Below are positions 25,807 through 35,400 of a DNA stretch of 64,000 bases, piece by piece. The stretch is from positions 4,746,006 through 4,810,005 of the forward strand of contig AP014633.1 of NCBI GenBank assembly GCA_000828835.1. The letters are read 5' to 3'. The translations under genes and the position numbers were made by a program. This DNA comes from Thioploca ingrica (lineage in GTDB: Bacteria; Pseudomonadota; Gammaproteobacteria; Beggiatoales; Beggiatoaceae). Position 1 is the stretch's first letter, and each line of letters opens with the position of its first letter. The notes under the pieces are model-generated. The model was given only the letters and a program-made list of their open reading frames with translations, did no database searches and was not told the DNA's origin.

Positions 25807-26110
25807 AGGTTACGCACCACTGTCATCAACTTAAGAAGTTTTCTCCCTTTTTCAAAGGGGGGAACTGGGATTTCGGGAAATTGACCTTCGGTAAATCCCC
25901 CCTAACCCCCAATGCCATTAAGTTAAGGGCAGACACGCCGGTCTGCCCCTACCAAATATCCCGTAGGTAGGGGCGAACCGACGTGTTCGCCCTAACACCC
26001 AATTGCTTAACTTAATGGCATTGCCCCTAACCCCCCTTTGAAAAAGGGGGGAAGAGGAGAAAAATGGTTTAAAGGTGGGAATAAGAGCAAAACGGTTTGA
26101 TGCGTAACCT
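25807..26110. repeat. Outer repeat carrying a nested MITE, between purM and purN
   Basis: The outer unit is bounded by AGGTTACGCA (25807-25816) and its exact complement (26101-26110). Inside the left end is CACTGTCATCAACTTAAG (25818-25835), a variant of the CAATGCC-family terminus, followed by the C-run/G-run arms. The G-run right arm reappears only after 26023 because another element (25910-26023) interrupts it. A further C-run/G-run hairpin continues at about 26143-26180, right up to the purN start. Together these fill the whole purM-purN gap; no gene is seen in it. Confidence 0.75.
25910..26023. mobile_element. Nested CAATGCC-family element with different interior
   Basis: A 114-bp element with perfect 18-bp inverted ends, CAATGCCATTAAGTTAAG at 25910-25927 and its complement at 26006-26023. 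Flanking direct repeats CCCCTAACCCC (25899-25909 and 26024-26034) are a perfect 11-bp match. Its interior is not the C/G-run hairpin but an inverted pair of another repeat, AGGGC...CCCCTAC at 25926-25952 and GTAGGGG...GCCCT at 25967-25993. The insertion cuts the arm of the outer repeat. Confidence 0.85.
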
Positions 26111-26185
26111 AATGTAGTCAATAAAAATATTTATTAATTTATTCCCCCCCCCTTTGAAAAAGGGGGGATGGGGGGGATTTAAAAC

Positions 26186-26815
26186 ATGGAAAAATTACCA
26201 CTGGTCGCTCTCATTTCTGGACGGGGCAGTAACTTAAAAGCTATCATCGATGCCGCTGATCCACTGATTGAAATACGAGCGGTGATTAGCAATCGCTCCC
26301 AAGCCGGAGGTTTACTTTACGCCCAACAAGCCGGCATTGCCACAGCAATCGTCGATCATAGCTTATTTAAAACGCGTCTCGATTTTGATATCGCTTTACA
26401 AACCGCTATCGATCAATATCAACCTAAATTAGTTATCCTCGCTGGATTTATGCGAATACTTAGCCCAGAATTGGTTGCTCATTATCGGGGGCGGTTATTC
26501 AATATTCATCCATCCTTATTACCGGCTTTCAAGGGTTTACATACCCATCGCCGTGCATTAGAATCTGGTGTCAAAGAGCATGGTGCCAGTGTCCATTTTG
26601 TCACGGAGGATTTAGATGCGGGACCGGTCATCATCCAAGCCCGGGTCCCAGTGTTACCGGATGATAATGAAGACAGTTTAGCCTATCGGGTTTTGCAACA
26701 AGAACATCGGATTTATTCTCAAGCAATTCATTGGTTTGCAGAAGGACGCTTACAATTGCAAGGTCAAGTGGCTTTATTAGATGGTCAACCGATTACTTTT
26801 CCGTACCGAGGTTAA
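26186..26815 (+). CDS. purN: Phosphoribosylglycinamide formyltransferase
   Basis: PurN transfers a formyl group from 10-formyl-tetrahydrofolate to GAR in purine synthesis. The 209-residue product shows ALISGRGSNLKAII at the GAR-phosphate site (about 8-21), the catalytic FNIHPSLLPAFKG (Asn and His) and the folate-side Asp in ASVHFVTEDLDAGPVI. Length is typical. The only purine-rich stretch upstream of the ATG is the G-run arm of a repeat ending at about 26180, so the repeat may supply the ribosome binding site. Confidence 0.96.
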   Translation: MEKLPLVALISGRGSNLKAIIDAADPLIEIRAVISNRSQAGGLLYAQQAGIATAIVDHSLFKTRLDFDIALQTAIDQYQPKLVILAGFMRILSPELVAHYRGRLFNIHPSLLPAFKGLHTHRRALESGVKEHGASVHFVTEDLDAGPVIIQARVPVLPDDNEDSLAYRVLQQEHRIYSQAIHWFAEGRLQLQGQVALLDGQPITFPYRG

Positions 26816-26816
26816 T

Positions 26817-27323
26817 ATGAAAATGATTAAAATCACTGTGATACCACTGTTAATTTTATTGGGGTCTGCGCCGCTATTGAGTTGGGCTCAACCGGCTGAA
26901 CCACTGACCCAATCGTCTACCCTTACACCGCCCATGATTGATCCCGATTGTGTTGCTAGCACTGAAGTTTGCCAGCAACGCGCTGAACAGCGTGAAGCGT
27001 TGCTACGACGTTGTGCCACTGATCCAGAATGGTGTAAAGAATATCGAGCTAACAAACGACAGATGCACGAAGAAGCACAAGCTTTAAAGAAACAATGCCA
27101 AGAGCACCCGGAACAATGTGCCGAACTCAAGCAACAATTTAACCAAAGACAAGCTCAACAAAGAAAAGCCGGACACCAAAAATTAGAAAATGCGCAAATG
27201 CAATGGTGTCTAGATAACCAAGCTGCTTGTGAACAATGGAAAATTGACTTTAAACAAATGCAACAAAAATATCAGGAATTGCGACGTCAACTTGAAGAAA
27301 AATATCCTACTCGACCACGTTAA
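26817..27323 (+). CDS. Small periplasmic Gln/Cys-repeat protein
   Basis: A 168-residue exported protein of unknown function. The start at 26817, one base after the purN stop, gives a signal peptide ending near SWAQP. The mature part is helical, rich in Gln, Glu and Lys, with four spaced segments of related form, each with a Cys: CQQRAEQREALLRRC, TDPEWCKEYR, EHPEQCAELKQQ and DNQAACEQWK. Such regularly spaced Cys in a periplasmic protein could form disulfides or bind metal, but I know no characterised relative. It is in an apparent operon with purN, an odd partnership. Confidence 0.75.
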   Translation: MKMIKITVIPLLILLGSAPLLSWAQPAEPLTQSSTLTPPMIDPDCVASTEVCQQRAEQREALLRRCATDPEWCKEYRANKRQMHEEAQALKKQCQEHPEQCAELKQQFNQRQAQQRKAGHQKLENAQMQWCLDNQAACEQWKIDFKQMQQKYQELRRQLEEKYPTRPR

Positions 27324-27365
27324 TTAATCTTGGAATGATTGCTCGTTCCCACATGCCGGCGTGGT

Positions 27366-27420
27366 CACTCCCATTAAGTTAAGAATTCCCCCCTTTGAAA
27401 AAGGGGGGTGAGGGGGGATT
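27366..27420. repeat. Half CACTGCC-like element at the 3' end of the glycosyltransferase gene
   Basis: A left terminus CACTCCCATTAAGTTAAG (27366-27383) with one change, followed by the usual C-run/G-run hairpin. No right end is present: the unit stops at the stop codon (27421-27423) of the convergent gene. The upstream flank has a CGTTCCCAC motif, the same hairpin arm seen beside the toxin-antitoxin pair. It lies between two convergent genes and may help terminate both. Confidence 0.65.
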
Positions 27421-29622
27421 TTAAGCAGTTGACTTCCCCACACACCATTTTTCCCACACTTGGCGATAAGCCATTTCCAAATGGCGAGTAAAAGTTTGGT
27501 CGTCCATCAAGGGAGAAGTTTGCATTTTATGCCGTAACCCAGCGCGTAATTTTTGCAAATAACTCATATCGTTCGCTAAGTTAACGCCAATCTCGATGTA
27601 TTCTGCCGGCGTATCTGCAATCAGTTCGGTTAAACCGAGAGCAGATAAAATACTAAGTCCCATCCGCGAAGCCGGTCGTTCTCCTCCTAACGTCACCACC
27701 GGCACTCCCATCCATAACGCTTCACAAGTTGTGGTAGCACCATGATAGGGATAACTGTCTAAAGCAATATCGATTTGATGGTAATATTTCAAATGAGCTA
27801 CAGTGGAATCCGCATAGTTAGCGAGAATCAGACGTCCAGAGTCAATTCCTAAGGCGATTAATTTTTGCTTAAGCTGCTGCCGGGTATCCGGATCATTTAA
27901 ACTTCTCGCTTTAAGTAAGAGTTTCGCGCCAGGAACCCGCTGTAATATTTGTGCCCAACTCGCTAAAATATCGGCGTTTAATTTGGCATAGTTATTAAAT
28001 GAGCCGAAAGTAATCTGTTTTTTCTTAAGAGCCGGTAGAGGATTGATTGGAGGACTGTCATCGTCTGGACGGTAACAAAAATAACTATTGGGCATTCTAA
28101 TTAATTGTTCAGTATTGAATGAATCCGTTTTACCTTCTGGATCCACGTGGTTATCGGTTATTCGATAGTCGATGGTCGTCAAACCGGTAGTACTCGGATA
28201 ACCCAAATAAGTGATTTGTACCGGTGCTGGCTTTCTGGCAAAAACCAGGAGGCGATTTTGGTTAGTATGTCCACCCAAATCAACGAGGATATCGATAGCG
28301 GCTTGTCTAATCTTTTCTGCTAATTCTTCATCAGACCAACCCGCGCAATTTATCCACTGATCAACCGATTTTTTAAGACGTTGAGTGACTTTATCGGTGG
28401 TAGTGCTATTGTCATAACAAATAATTTCAAACTGTTCATGGTCATGTTGGGCAAGCACTGGTTCAATGAAATAGGCAACGGAGTGTTTATGAAAATCAGT
28501 TGAAATGTAGCCAATTTTTAACTTGCGCTGCTGGCAACGATCATTCAAATGGGGCTGAATCGACGCTGCCAAAGGCAGAACATATTGTTGATTGAATTGT
28601 TGATGCGCTGAGAATAGCGTGGTTAAATCAACATCGGTTTGGTACTGAGAAGCTAAGAGCAAATTACTATGGGTCAAGGCATTTGGTCGTGCTGCCAAAA
28701 TTTGCTGATAATAGCTTATAGCTTGCTGAATCAAACCTTGATATAACAAACTACTGGCTAAATTACTACCCGCCTCAGAAAAATCAGGGACTAATTGGAG
28801 TGCTTGTTGGAAACACCGGGTCGCTTTACTCAGATGACCCATTTGACTGAATACCGTACCCAAATTATTGTAGGTATCAGCATCGCTTGGGTTTAAAGCT
28901 AATGCTTGTTGGTAAGCAACCATCGCTTTATCCAAATGACCTTGGATTCTCAAAACATCACCTAGATTTTTATGAGTTTGAGCATTATTCGGTGCGAGCG
29001 CCAGTGCCCGTTGATAAGAGTCTACGGCTTTGGAAAATTTACCCAATTCCGCTAGGGCATAACCTAAATTGTGATTAATTTCAGCATCATTGGGTTTTAA
29101 AGCTAAAGCCTGTTGGTAACACTTGACTGCTTCGCTAATTTGTCTTTGTGATAGCAAGACCGAACCCAAATAATCATGTACTGTCGCATCATTGGGATTT
29201 AAGGCTAAATACTGCCGATAATGCTGAGCGGCTTGTGCCCACTGGTGATGATGACGCAATAAATTACCTAAATTATAGTGCGCCTCTAAGTGATTCGGAT
29301 CTAAAGTTAATGCCCGGTTAAAATTCTCTATCGCTTCTGCCCATTGACCTTGTCCACTCAGCGCACCGCCCAAACTACTGTAAAAATTAGCCACCGTATT
29401 ATCTAGAGCAATAGCTTGATTAATCAGTTCAATCGCTTCGTCAAATTGCTGCCGCTGAGCGGCAATGACACCCAGTAAGTGCAATAGCTCACTGGGCTGA
29501 GGCGCTATTGGTAACGCTTGGCGATAGATTGCCTCAGCTTGAGATAAATTACCGGCTTGATGGTGTTGAAAAGCCAGTTGTAGTGCTTGGGAGTAAGTTA
29601 ACGTCTGAGTGGAAGCAGTCAT
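27421..29622 (-). CDS. TPR protein with OGT/SPINDLY-like glycosyltransferase domain (GT41)
   Basis: A 733-residue protein. Residues about 1-340 are some nine or ten TPR units with the usual A-x-x-Y/F-x-x-A-L-x-L-x-P-x-x-A/T pattern. Residues about 365-725 match the catalytic half of O-GlcNAc transferase: RKLKIGYISTDFHKHSVA, DLGGHTNQNR, PVQITYLGYPSTTG, FGSFNNYAKL, and the UDP-site DSYPYHGATTTCEALWMGVPVVTL. In eukaryotes the family modifies Ser/Thr of proteins; bacterial members are mostly unassigned, and protein or surface-glycan targets are possible. It begins 5 bp after argG, so it is probably co-transcribed with it. Confidence 0.9.
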   Translation of the reverse strand: MTASTQTLTYSQALQLAFQHHQAGNLSQAEAIYRQALPIAPQPSELLHLLGVIAAQRQQFDEAIELINQAIALDNTVANFYSSLGGALSGQGQWAEAIENFNRALTLDPNHLEAHYNLGNLLRHHHQWAQAAQHYRQYLALNPNDATVHDYLGSVLLSQRQISEAVKCYQQALALKPNDAEINHNLGYALAELGKFSKAVDSYQRALALAPNNAQTHKNLGDVLRIQGHLDKAMVAYQQALALNPSDADTYNNLGTVFSQMGHLSKATRCFQQALQLVPDFSEAGSNLASSLLYQGLIQQAISYYQQILAARPNALTHSNLLLASQYQTDVDLTTLFSAHQQFNQQYVLPLAASIQPHLNDRCQQRKLKIGYISTDFHKHSVAYFIEPVLAQHDHEQFEIICYDNSTTTDKVTQRLKKSVDQWINCAGWSDEELAEKIRQAAIDILVDLGGHTNQNRLLVFARKPAPVQITYLGYPSTTGLTTIDYRITDNHVDPEGKTDSFNTEQLIRMPNSYFCYRPDDDSPPINPLPALKKKQITFGSFNNYAKLNADILASWAQILQRVPGAKLLLKARSLNDPDTRQQLKQKLIALGIDSGRLILANYADSTVAHLKYYHQIDIALDSYPYHGATTTCEALWMGVPVVTLGGERPASRMGLSILSALGLTELIADTPAEYIEIGVNLANDMSYLQKLRAGLRHKMQTSPLMDDQTFTRHLEMAYRQVWEKWCVGKSTA

Positions 29623-29627
29623 CCGCT

Positions 29628-30842
29628 TTACCTGGATTGTAACTGCGCCGCTATCCGCAACCGTAACGCATTCAGCTTAATAAATCCTTCCGCATCTTTT
29701 TGATTATAGGCACCTTCATCTTCTTCAAAAGTGGCGATATTGGCATCAAAGAGACTATTGGTTGCCGAATAACGTCCAGTCACAATGACATTGCCTTTGT
29801 ACAGTTTGAGACGAACTTTACCATTCACATGGGATTGGGAAGAATCGATTAATTCTTGTAATAATTTACGTTCGGGACTCCACCAATAGCCATTGTAAAC
29901 TAAACTGGCATAGCGCGGCATTAATTCATCTTTTAAATGAGCCACTTCCCGGTCTAAAGTGAGCGATTCTATTGCCCGATGGGCTTTGAGCATAACCGTA
30001 CCGCCAGGTGTTTCATAACAACCGCGAGATTTCATGCCCACATAACGATTTTCGACCAAATCAAGTCGTCCAATTCCATTGGCACCCGCGACTTTGTTAA
30101 GATAACTCAACACTCGAGCCGGCTTCATTGGGGTACCATCAATCGCGACAATATCACCTTGAGCAAATTCTAATTCTAAAATCAAATGTTTATCGGGTGC
30201 CCGTTCTGGCGAAACACTCCAGCGCCACATTTCCTCTTCGGGTTCTTGCCAGGGATCTTCCAGTGGTCCCCCTTCATAAGAAATATGCAGTAAATTGGCG
30301 TCCATAGAATAAGGCGATTGATTACCGCGTTTCCGTTCTATCGGAATATTATGCTGTTCAGCGTAAGCCAAGAGTTTTTCCCGAGAAGTTAAATCCCACT
30401 CGCGCCAAGGGGCTATCACCTTAATGTCCGGTTTTAAAGCATAAGCACCTAATTCAAAACGGACTTGGTCATTACCTTTCCCGGTTGCACCATGGGCAAT
30501 CGCATCTGCCCCAGTTCGATTAGCAATTTCGACCAAACGTTTAGCTATCAAAGGTCGAGCAATGGAAGTACCGAGTAAATATTCACCTTCATAAACGGTA
30601 TTAGCTCGAAACAGGGGAAATACATACTCTCCTACAAATTCTTCGCGCAAATCCTCAATATAAATTTCCTTGACACCCAAAGCTTGAGCTTTAGCACGCG
30701 CCGGTTCGAGTTCTTCTCCCTGTCCAATGTCAGCAGTAAAAGTAACTACTTCGCATTGATATTGATCTTGTAACCACTTGAGGATAATAGAAGTATCCAA
30801 ACCACCTGAATAAGCCAGTACTACTTTGTTTATATTAGCCAT
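29628..30842 (-). CDS. argG: Argininosuccinate synthase
   Basis: ArgG joins citrulline and aspartate with ATP in arginine synthesis. The 404-residue product has the PP-loop [18 protein letters not shown] at residues about 7-24, the [10 protein letters not shown] segment for citrulline and aspartate, and the conserved [14 protein letters not shown] region. Length is typical of the non-E. coli type. It heads a unit with the OGT-like gene (gap 5 bp) and follows the CZB-like gene by 45 bp. Confidence 0.97.
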   Translation of the reverse strand: MANINKVVLAYSGGLDTSIILKWLQDQYQCEVVTFTADIGQGEELEPARAKAQALGVKEIYIEDLREEFVGEYVFPLFRANTVYEGEYLLGTSIARPLIAKRLVEIANRTGADAIAHGATGKGNDQVRFELGAYALKPDIKVIAPWREWDLTSREKLLAYAEQHNIPIERKRGNQSPYSMDANLLHISYEGGPLEDPWQEPEEEMWRWSVSPERAPDKHLILELEFAQGDIVAIDGTPMKPARVLSYLNKVAGANGIGRLDLVENRYVGMKSRGCYETPGGTVMLKAHRAIESLTLDREVAHLKDELMPRYASLVYNGYWWSPERKLLQELIDSSQSHVNGKVRLKLYKGNVIVTGRYSATNSLFDANIATFEEDEGAYNQKDAEGFIKLNALRLRIAAQLQSR

Positions 30843-30887
30843 AGTGATGTTATTAATTTTGATAGGTATTATCGAAATGACGGTTAT

Positions 30888-31262
30888 TCAACCTTGCTGT
30901 TGTTTTTTACCAATAACAATATCATGCCAAGCAATGATATTTTGGACGAGATTTTGCGAAAGATGTTCAAAATCACTACCATATTCTATTAGTGCTTTAG
31001 CTTCCGTTGGTTTTCCGCTCAAGGCAAGATGAATAATTTTTTGTGCTTCATAATGGAGCTTACGGTTTAATTCTACCACTTTTGAGTAATGTTCATATTG
31101 GCTTAATTCTTTTGCATTAGTTTTTAACCAGTTATCAAATTGGTCTTGCTCGATGGCAAAATCATCCGGGTTGCCACCTTGTTTAATAATATCATGCAAG
31201 TGTTTTTTCCAATGGGTATGGTTCACTATAGCTTGATAAATGGTATTAGCGATACTACTCAC
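30888..31262 (-). CDS. Stand-alone CZB (chemoreceptor zinc-binding)-like domain
   Basis: A 124-residue cytosolic protein consisting of one helical bundle like the CZB domain usually found at the C-terminus of chemoreceptors and diguanylate cyclases. It shows the first-helix AIVNHTHWKKHL (His near 12-15), a central FDNWLK that corresponds to the Cys-x-F/L-G-x-W turn, and LNRKLHYEAQKIIHLAL with two His seven residues apart. The Cys of the canonical Zn site is not present (Gln/Asp there), so Zn binding may be altered. Role unknown; a large chemoreceptor lies 5 kb away. Confidence 0.68.
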   Translation of the reverse strand: MSSIANTIYQAIVNHTHWKKHLHDIIKQGGNPDDFAIEQDQFDNWLKTNAKELSQYEHYSKVVELNRKLHYEAQKIIHLALSGKPTEAKALIEYGSDFEHLSQNLVQNIIAWHDIVIGKKQQQG

Positions 31263-31381
31263 AATGTTCTCCGTTCGTTATTGACCTATTTATTATTACC
31301 AAATTGACTGACTTAATTTTGTTTCGTTAAATTGTAGAATCGAACCCACGGGTTCGCCCGGTGTGAGTTGGAAACGGAATT

Positions 31382-31457
31382 TCAACCGGTTAACCGGAGC
31401 AGAGAACGTAGGACGAGTTAAACATCAGCGAAATCCATCATCCTAATAACCGGTTGA
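31382..31457. repeat. Inverted repeat CAACCGGTTA/TAACCGGTTG
   Basis: A 76-bp unit with perfect 10-bp ends (31383-31392 and 31447-31456) that stops exactly at the Uma2 stop codon. Just outside is a small perfect palindrome CGAACCCACGGGTTCG-like hairpin near 31343-31358. The 195-bp gap between the Uma2 and CZB genes holds nothing else. Confidence 0.6.
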
Positions 31458-32336
31458 TTACTTTAAATTTTCAGCTAATAGTGCGGTTAAGCGATTAATT
31501 TCAGCTTCAGCAGTCTTAGCCCGTTGCGTTTCAACTTCAAGTTGTTGTTCTACCGATTTAATCCGTTGTTCTGCTACTTGAACTTGTTGTTTTGCTACTT
31601 GAACTTGTTGTTTTGCTACTTGAGCTTGTTGTTTTGCTACTTGAGCTTGTTGTTCTGCTACTTGAGCTTGTTGTTCTGCTCGTTGAGCTTGTTGTTCTGC
31701 TCGTTGAGCACGTTGAGTTTCAGTTTCTTCAGGGAGTAACAATAAATCGCCAGCTAAGGTAGCCCAACGCAACCAAGTGGTCTCAACACCTTTGTAGATG
31801 CCTTGCCAACGAACGAGAGCTAGTCCTAATTGCTGACTGACAAAATGCTCATTTTCGAGCAATAAGGCTTCATAATTTCCTCCACTGAGCCGAAATCCAG
31901 CCCAATCATCGGGGTTAAAAGGGTCAAACCAAAAATATTCTGAAACCTTGAGTTGATTTTGATAAATCATTTTCTTTTTGGTTTTATCTTCTTTAGCAGT
32001 GCTTTCCGATAACAATTCGATGATAATATCGGGTGTCTTACCTTCTTCCCATACCACCCAACTTTTCCGCTCCCCGTGAGGAACGCCTAGCACCACAAAA
32101 ACATCCGGACCTTTAAAATCTTGATGGCGGATTTGCTTAAAGCTATAGTAAATAAACATATTACCACCAACATAACCCCCTTGAGGATGATTATTTAACC
32201 AGGGTTCAAGTGAATAGATCAGTAAGTCCATTTGTTTCTTATGTCGTTCCGTTTCCATAGGGACACCATCATCGCTCGGGAGATTATCTTGGGTAGGAAG
32301 TGATAAATTGGCTTCAACAATGAGAGTATTTAACAT
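31458..32336 (-). CDS. Uma2-family (DUF820) nuclease-fold protein with coiled-coil tail
   Basis: A 292-residue protein. Residues about 25-200 match Uma2/DUF820, a restriction-endonuclease-like fold: FKGPDVFVVLG carries the metal-binding Asp, followed by PDIIIELLSESTAKED with its Glu, and KVSEYFWFDP. Residues about 215-285 are a coiled coil of tandem heptads AEQQAQV/AKQQAQV, visible at DNA level as a 21-bp repeat around 31,560-31,720. The function of Uma2 proteins is unknown; they are hugely expanded in cyanobacteria and Beggiatoa-type genomes. It appears single and monocistronic here. Confidence 0.86.
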   Translation of the reverse strand: MLNTLIVEANLSLPTQDNLPSDDGVPMETERHKKQMDLLIYSLEPWLNNHPQGGYVGGNMFIYYSFKQIRHQDFKGPDVFVVLGVPHGERKSWVVWEEGKTPDIIIELLSESTAKEDKTKKKMIYQNQLKVSEYFWFDPFNPDDWAGFRLSGGNYEALLLENEHFVSQQLGLALVRWQGIYKGVETTWLRWATLAGDLLLLPEETETQRAQRAEQQAQRAEQQAQVAEQQAQVAKQQAQVAKQQVQVAKQQVQVAEQRIKSVEQQLEVETQRAKTAEAEINRLTALLAENLK

Positions 32337-32487
32337 ATTTTTGACTCCAGAATTGATACTGGTTAAATGAATTTGTATCCCATACTAACCCAAAAGTCAA
32401 CTGAGTTGGCAAGCGCTCGCAACGCTGGCTATCGCCGGTAAAAATTAGGTTTGAGTGTGGCTGTGTGTGTATAGTTTGAAGTTGCTC

Positions 32488-35400
32488 TTAATCCTTCACC
32501 ACGGGTTTACGCTTGCCAACTATTAGCGTATAAGCCGATGGAATCACAAACAGAGTTAAGAAAGTGCCCAACAATAAGCCTCCCACGATAACCCAACCGA
32601 TCGGTTGACGACTTTGCGCGCCGGCGCCGGTGGCGAGTGCCAACGGGGTTGCACCCAGTACCATAGCCGCAGTCGTCATCAGAATCGGGCGAAGGCGCAA
32701 GCCCGCCGCTTCCACTACGGCATCCCGCACCGTGTAACCTTTTTCCTGCAATTGGTTAGCAAATTCGACGATCAGGATGCCATGTTTGGTGATTAGTCCT
32801 ACCAGCATCACTAAACCGATTTTGCTGTAGACGTTGAGGGTAGAACCGGTATAATCTAGCGCTAGCACGGCACCTAAAATCGCTAATGGCACGGTAAACA
32901 TAATGGCGAATGGTCCAGTAAAGCTTTCAAACTGTGCTGCCAATACCAGATAAATGAAGACCAGCGCCAAGCCGAAAGTAAACCATAATTCAGCACCCGA
33001 TTCACGGAATTCTCTAGACTGACCGTCCAGGGTGAGTTGGACGCTGTTATCCAAGGTTTCACGAGCCGATTGTTCCATAAAATGAAGCGCTTCGCCTAAG
33101 CTGTAACCCGGTGCCAAATCAGCGGAAATGATGGCGGCTCGCATTCGGTTGAAGTGATTGAGTTCTTTCGGCGCCACGGTTTCTTCTAACTTAACCAAAT
33201 TGGATAACTGAATCAGTTTGCCATCCTGATTCCGAACAAAGATAGCGTTCAAATCATTGGGGCGAGTACGATCTTTATCGGCTAGTTTGACGATTACATC
33301 GTATTGTTCGCCTTCCTGTTTGAAACGAGTGACTTGGCGTCCACCCAAAAGGGTTTCCAGGGTACGTCCCACGTCTTCTACCCGCACGCCGACATCAGCC
33401 AGCTTGTCACGATCGACCGTCACCACCAACTGCGGTTTATTGAGTTTCAAATCGCTATCCAGTTTTTGTAAGCCGGGATTATCGCGTACTTTGGCCATCA
33501 GCGCATTCACCAGCTTGTCCAAATGCAAGTAAGAATCTGCCTGGATAACGAATTGTACGGGCAAACTGCGAAAACTTTGTCCCAGTGAGGGGGGATTGAT
33601 AGGAAAGGCGAGTACCCCAGCTAATCCCATGAATTTTGGAAATAATTCTTTGGCGATGTCTTGCTGACTACGTTGCCGATCTTCCCAAGGTTTAAGACTA
33701 ATAAAAGATAAAGAAGTATTAACCGGATTAGGTCGATCTAAGCCGGGCGCTACTATCATGAAATAAGTACGGACTTCCGGAATCTGCCGGTAAAAGCTTT
33801 CGATTTGTTTAGCATAATTGTCGGTATACGCTAGAGTAGCCCCTTCTGGTGCTAGTACCATGCCGATGACGATTCCCCGATCTTCTAGCGGTGAAAGTTC
33901 TTCTTTCAGTTGTAACGTATAATGACCAGCAGCAACGGTTACGCCCAGAAAAATCAACAGGATCAACCAACGTACTTTGAGACTCCAGCGCAACAGCGTT
34001 TTATAAAGCCAGTTAATGCCATTGAGAATGGATTCAATCAGACGGTAGAGCCAATTATGTCGGGTTTGGTGACGCAGCATTTTGGAACACATCATCGGCG
34101 TCAGGGTCAAAGCGACAAAACCAGACACCAGCACCGCTGCCACCACGGTCAAAGCAAATTCAGTAAACAGTCGTCCAATATTGCCGGTGCTAAAGGTCAA
34201 GGGAATGAATACCGCTGCCAAAGTGGTGGTCATCGCTAACACCGCGAAACCAATTTCCTCAGAACCCATCAGTGCCGCTTTGAAAGGTGGAATGCCCTCT
34301 TCAACATGGCGATGAATATTTTCTAGCATGACGATAGCATCATCGACGACTAACCCAATGGCGAGGACTAATCCCAGTAATGTCAAGATATTAATAGAAA
34401 ACCCGAAAGCCCAGAGAAAGATAAATGCACCCGTCAGTGATAACGGAATGGTGATAAAGGGAATTAGGGTCGCACGCAGGTTGCGCAGGAACAGAAAAAT
34501 CACTAACGTTACCAGCAGTAACGCTTCGCCCATGGTGTGGTACACCGCTTCGATAGATTTCTCGACAAAGATCGAGGAATCAAAAGCCACGTGCAAAGTC
34601 ATCCCAGCGGGTAACAAATTCTTCATATTTTCAGCCTGTTGGCGCGCTGCCGTAGCCACTTCCAAAGTGTTAGCGGTGGCTTGCTTGACGATACCCAGCC
34701 CCACGGCGGCTTTACCCATAAAGCGTACCAAATTGCGTTCATCTTCAGCGCCGATTTCTGCTCGCCCGATGTCTTTTAACCGCACCGGATAGCCATTGGC
34801 TTGTTTGATAATCACGTTATTAAATTCTTCTGAGTTACGCAAATCGGTAACGGCTAGCACGGTAAATTCCCGTTGCTGGCTTTCGATGCGGCCGGAAGGG
34901 ACTTCTAAGTTCTGTTGCCGCAAAGCATTTTCCACGTCTTGTGGTGTCAGACTATAAGCCGCTAATCGTTCTCGATCGAGCCAGATGCGCATGGCATAAC
35001 GTCGCTCACCACCGATGATCACCCGCGCCACCCCGGGCAAGGTTTGCAAGCGATCAATCACTTGACGACGAGCGTAGTCGGTAATTTCCAAGGCGCTATG
35101 ACGATCGCTGGAAAAGGCAAACCAGAGGATGGCATTCGCGTCGGCTTCGATTTTCGCCACCACGGGATCATCGGCTTCTTCTGGTAATAATCCTCGTGCT
35201 CGTGACACCCGATCGCGCACATCGTTGGCAGCGGCATCGGGATCACGGCTGAGGATGAATTCGATGGTAATTTGACTCACCTGTTCGCGGCTAACCGATT
35301 TGAGAGTGCGAATGCCTTCAATGCCGGCTAAAGATTCTTCCAGGGGACGAGTGATTTGACTTTCGATAATTTCAGCGCTGGCGCCGGTATATACAGTGCG

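Noticed and set aside
31320..31457. tRNA-like hairpins near GGTTCGCCCGG
   Set aside because: The stems are simple palindromes of the local repeats; no cloverleaf, T-loop/anticodon pairing or CCA-compatible end could be built.
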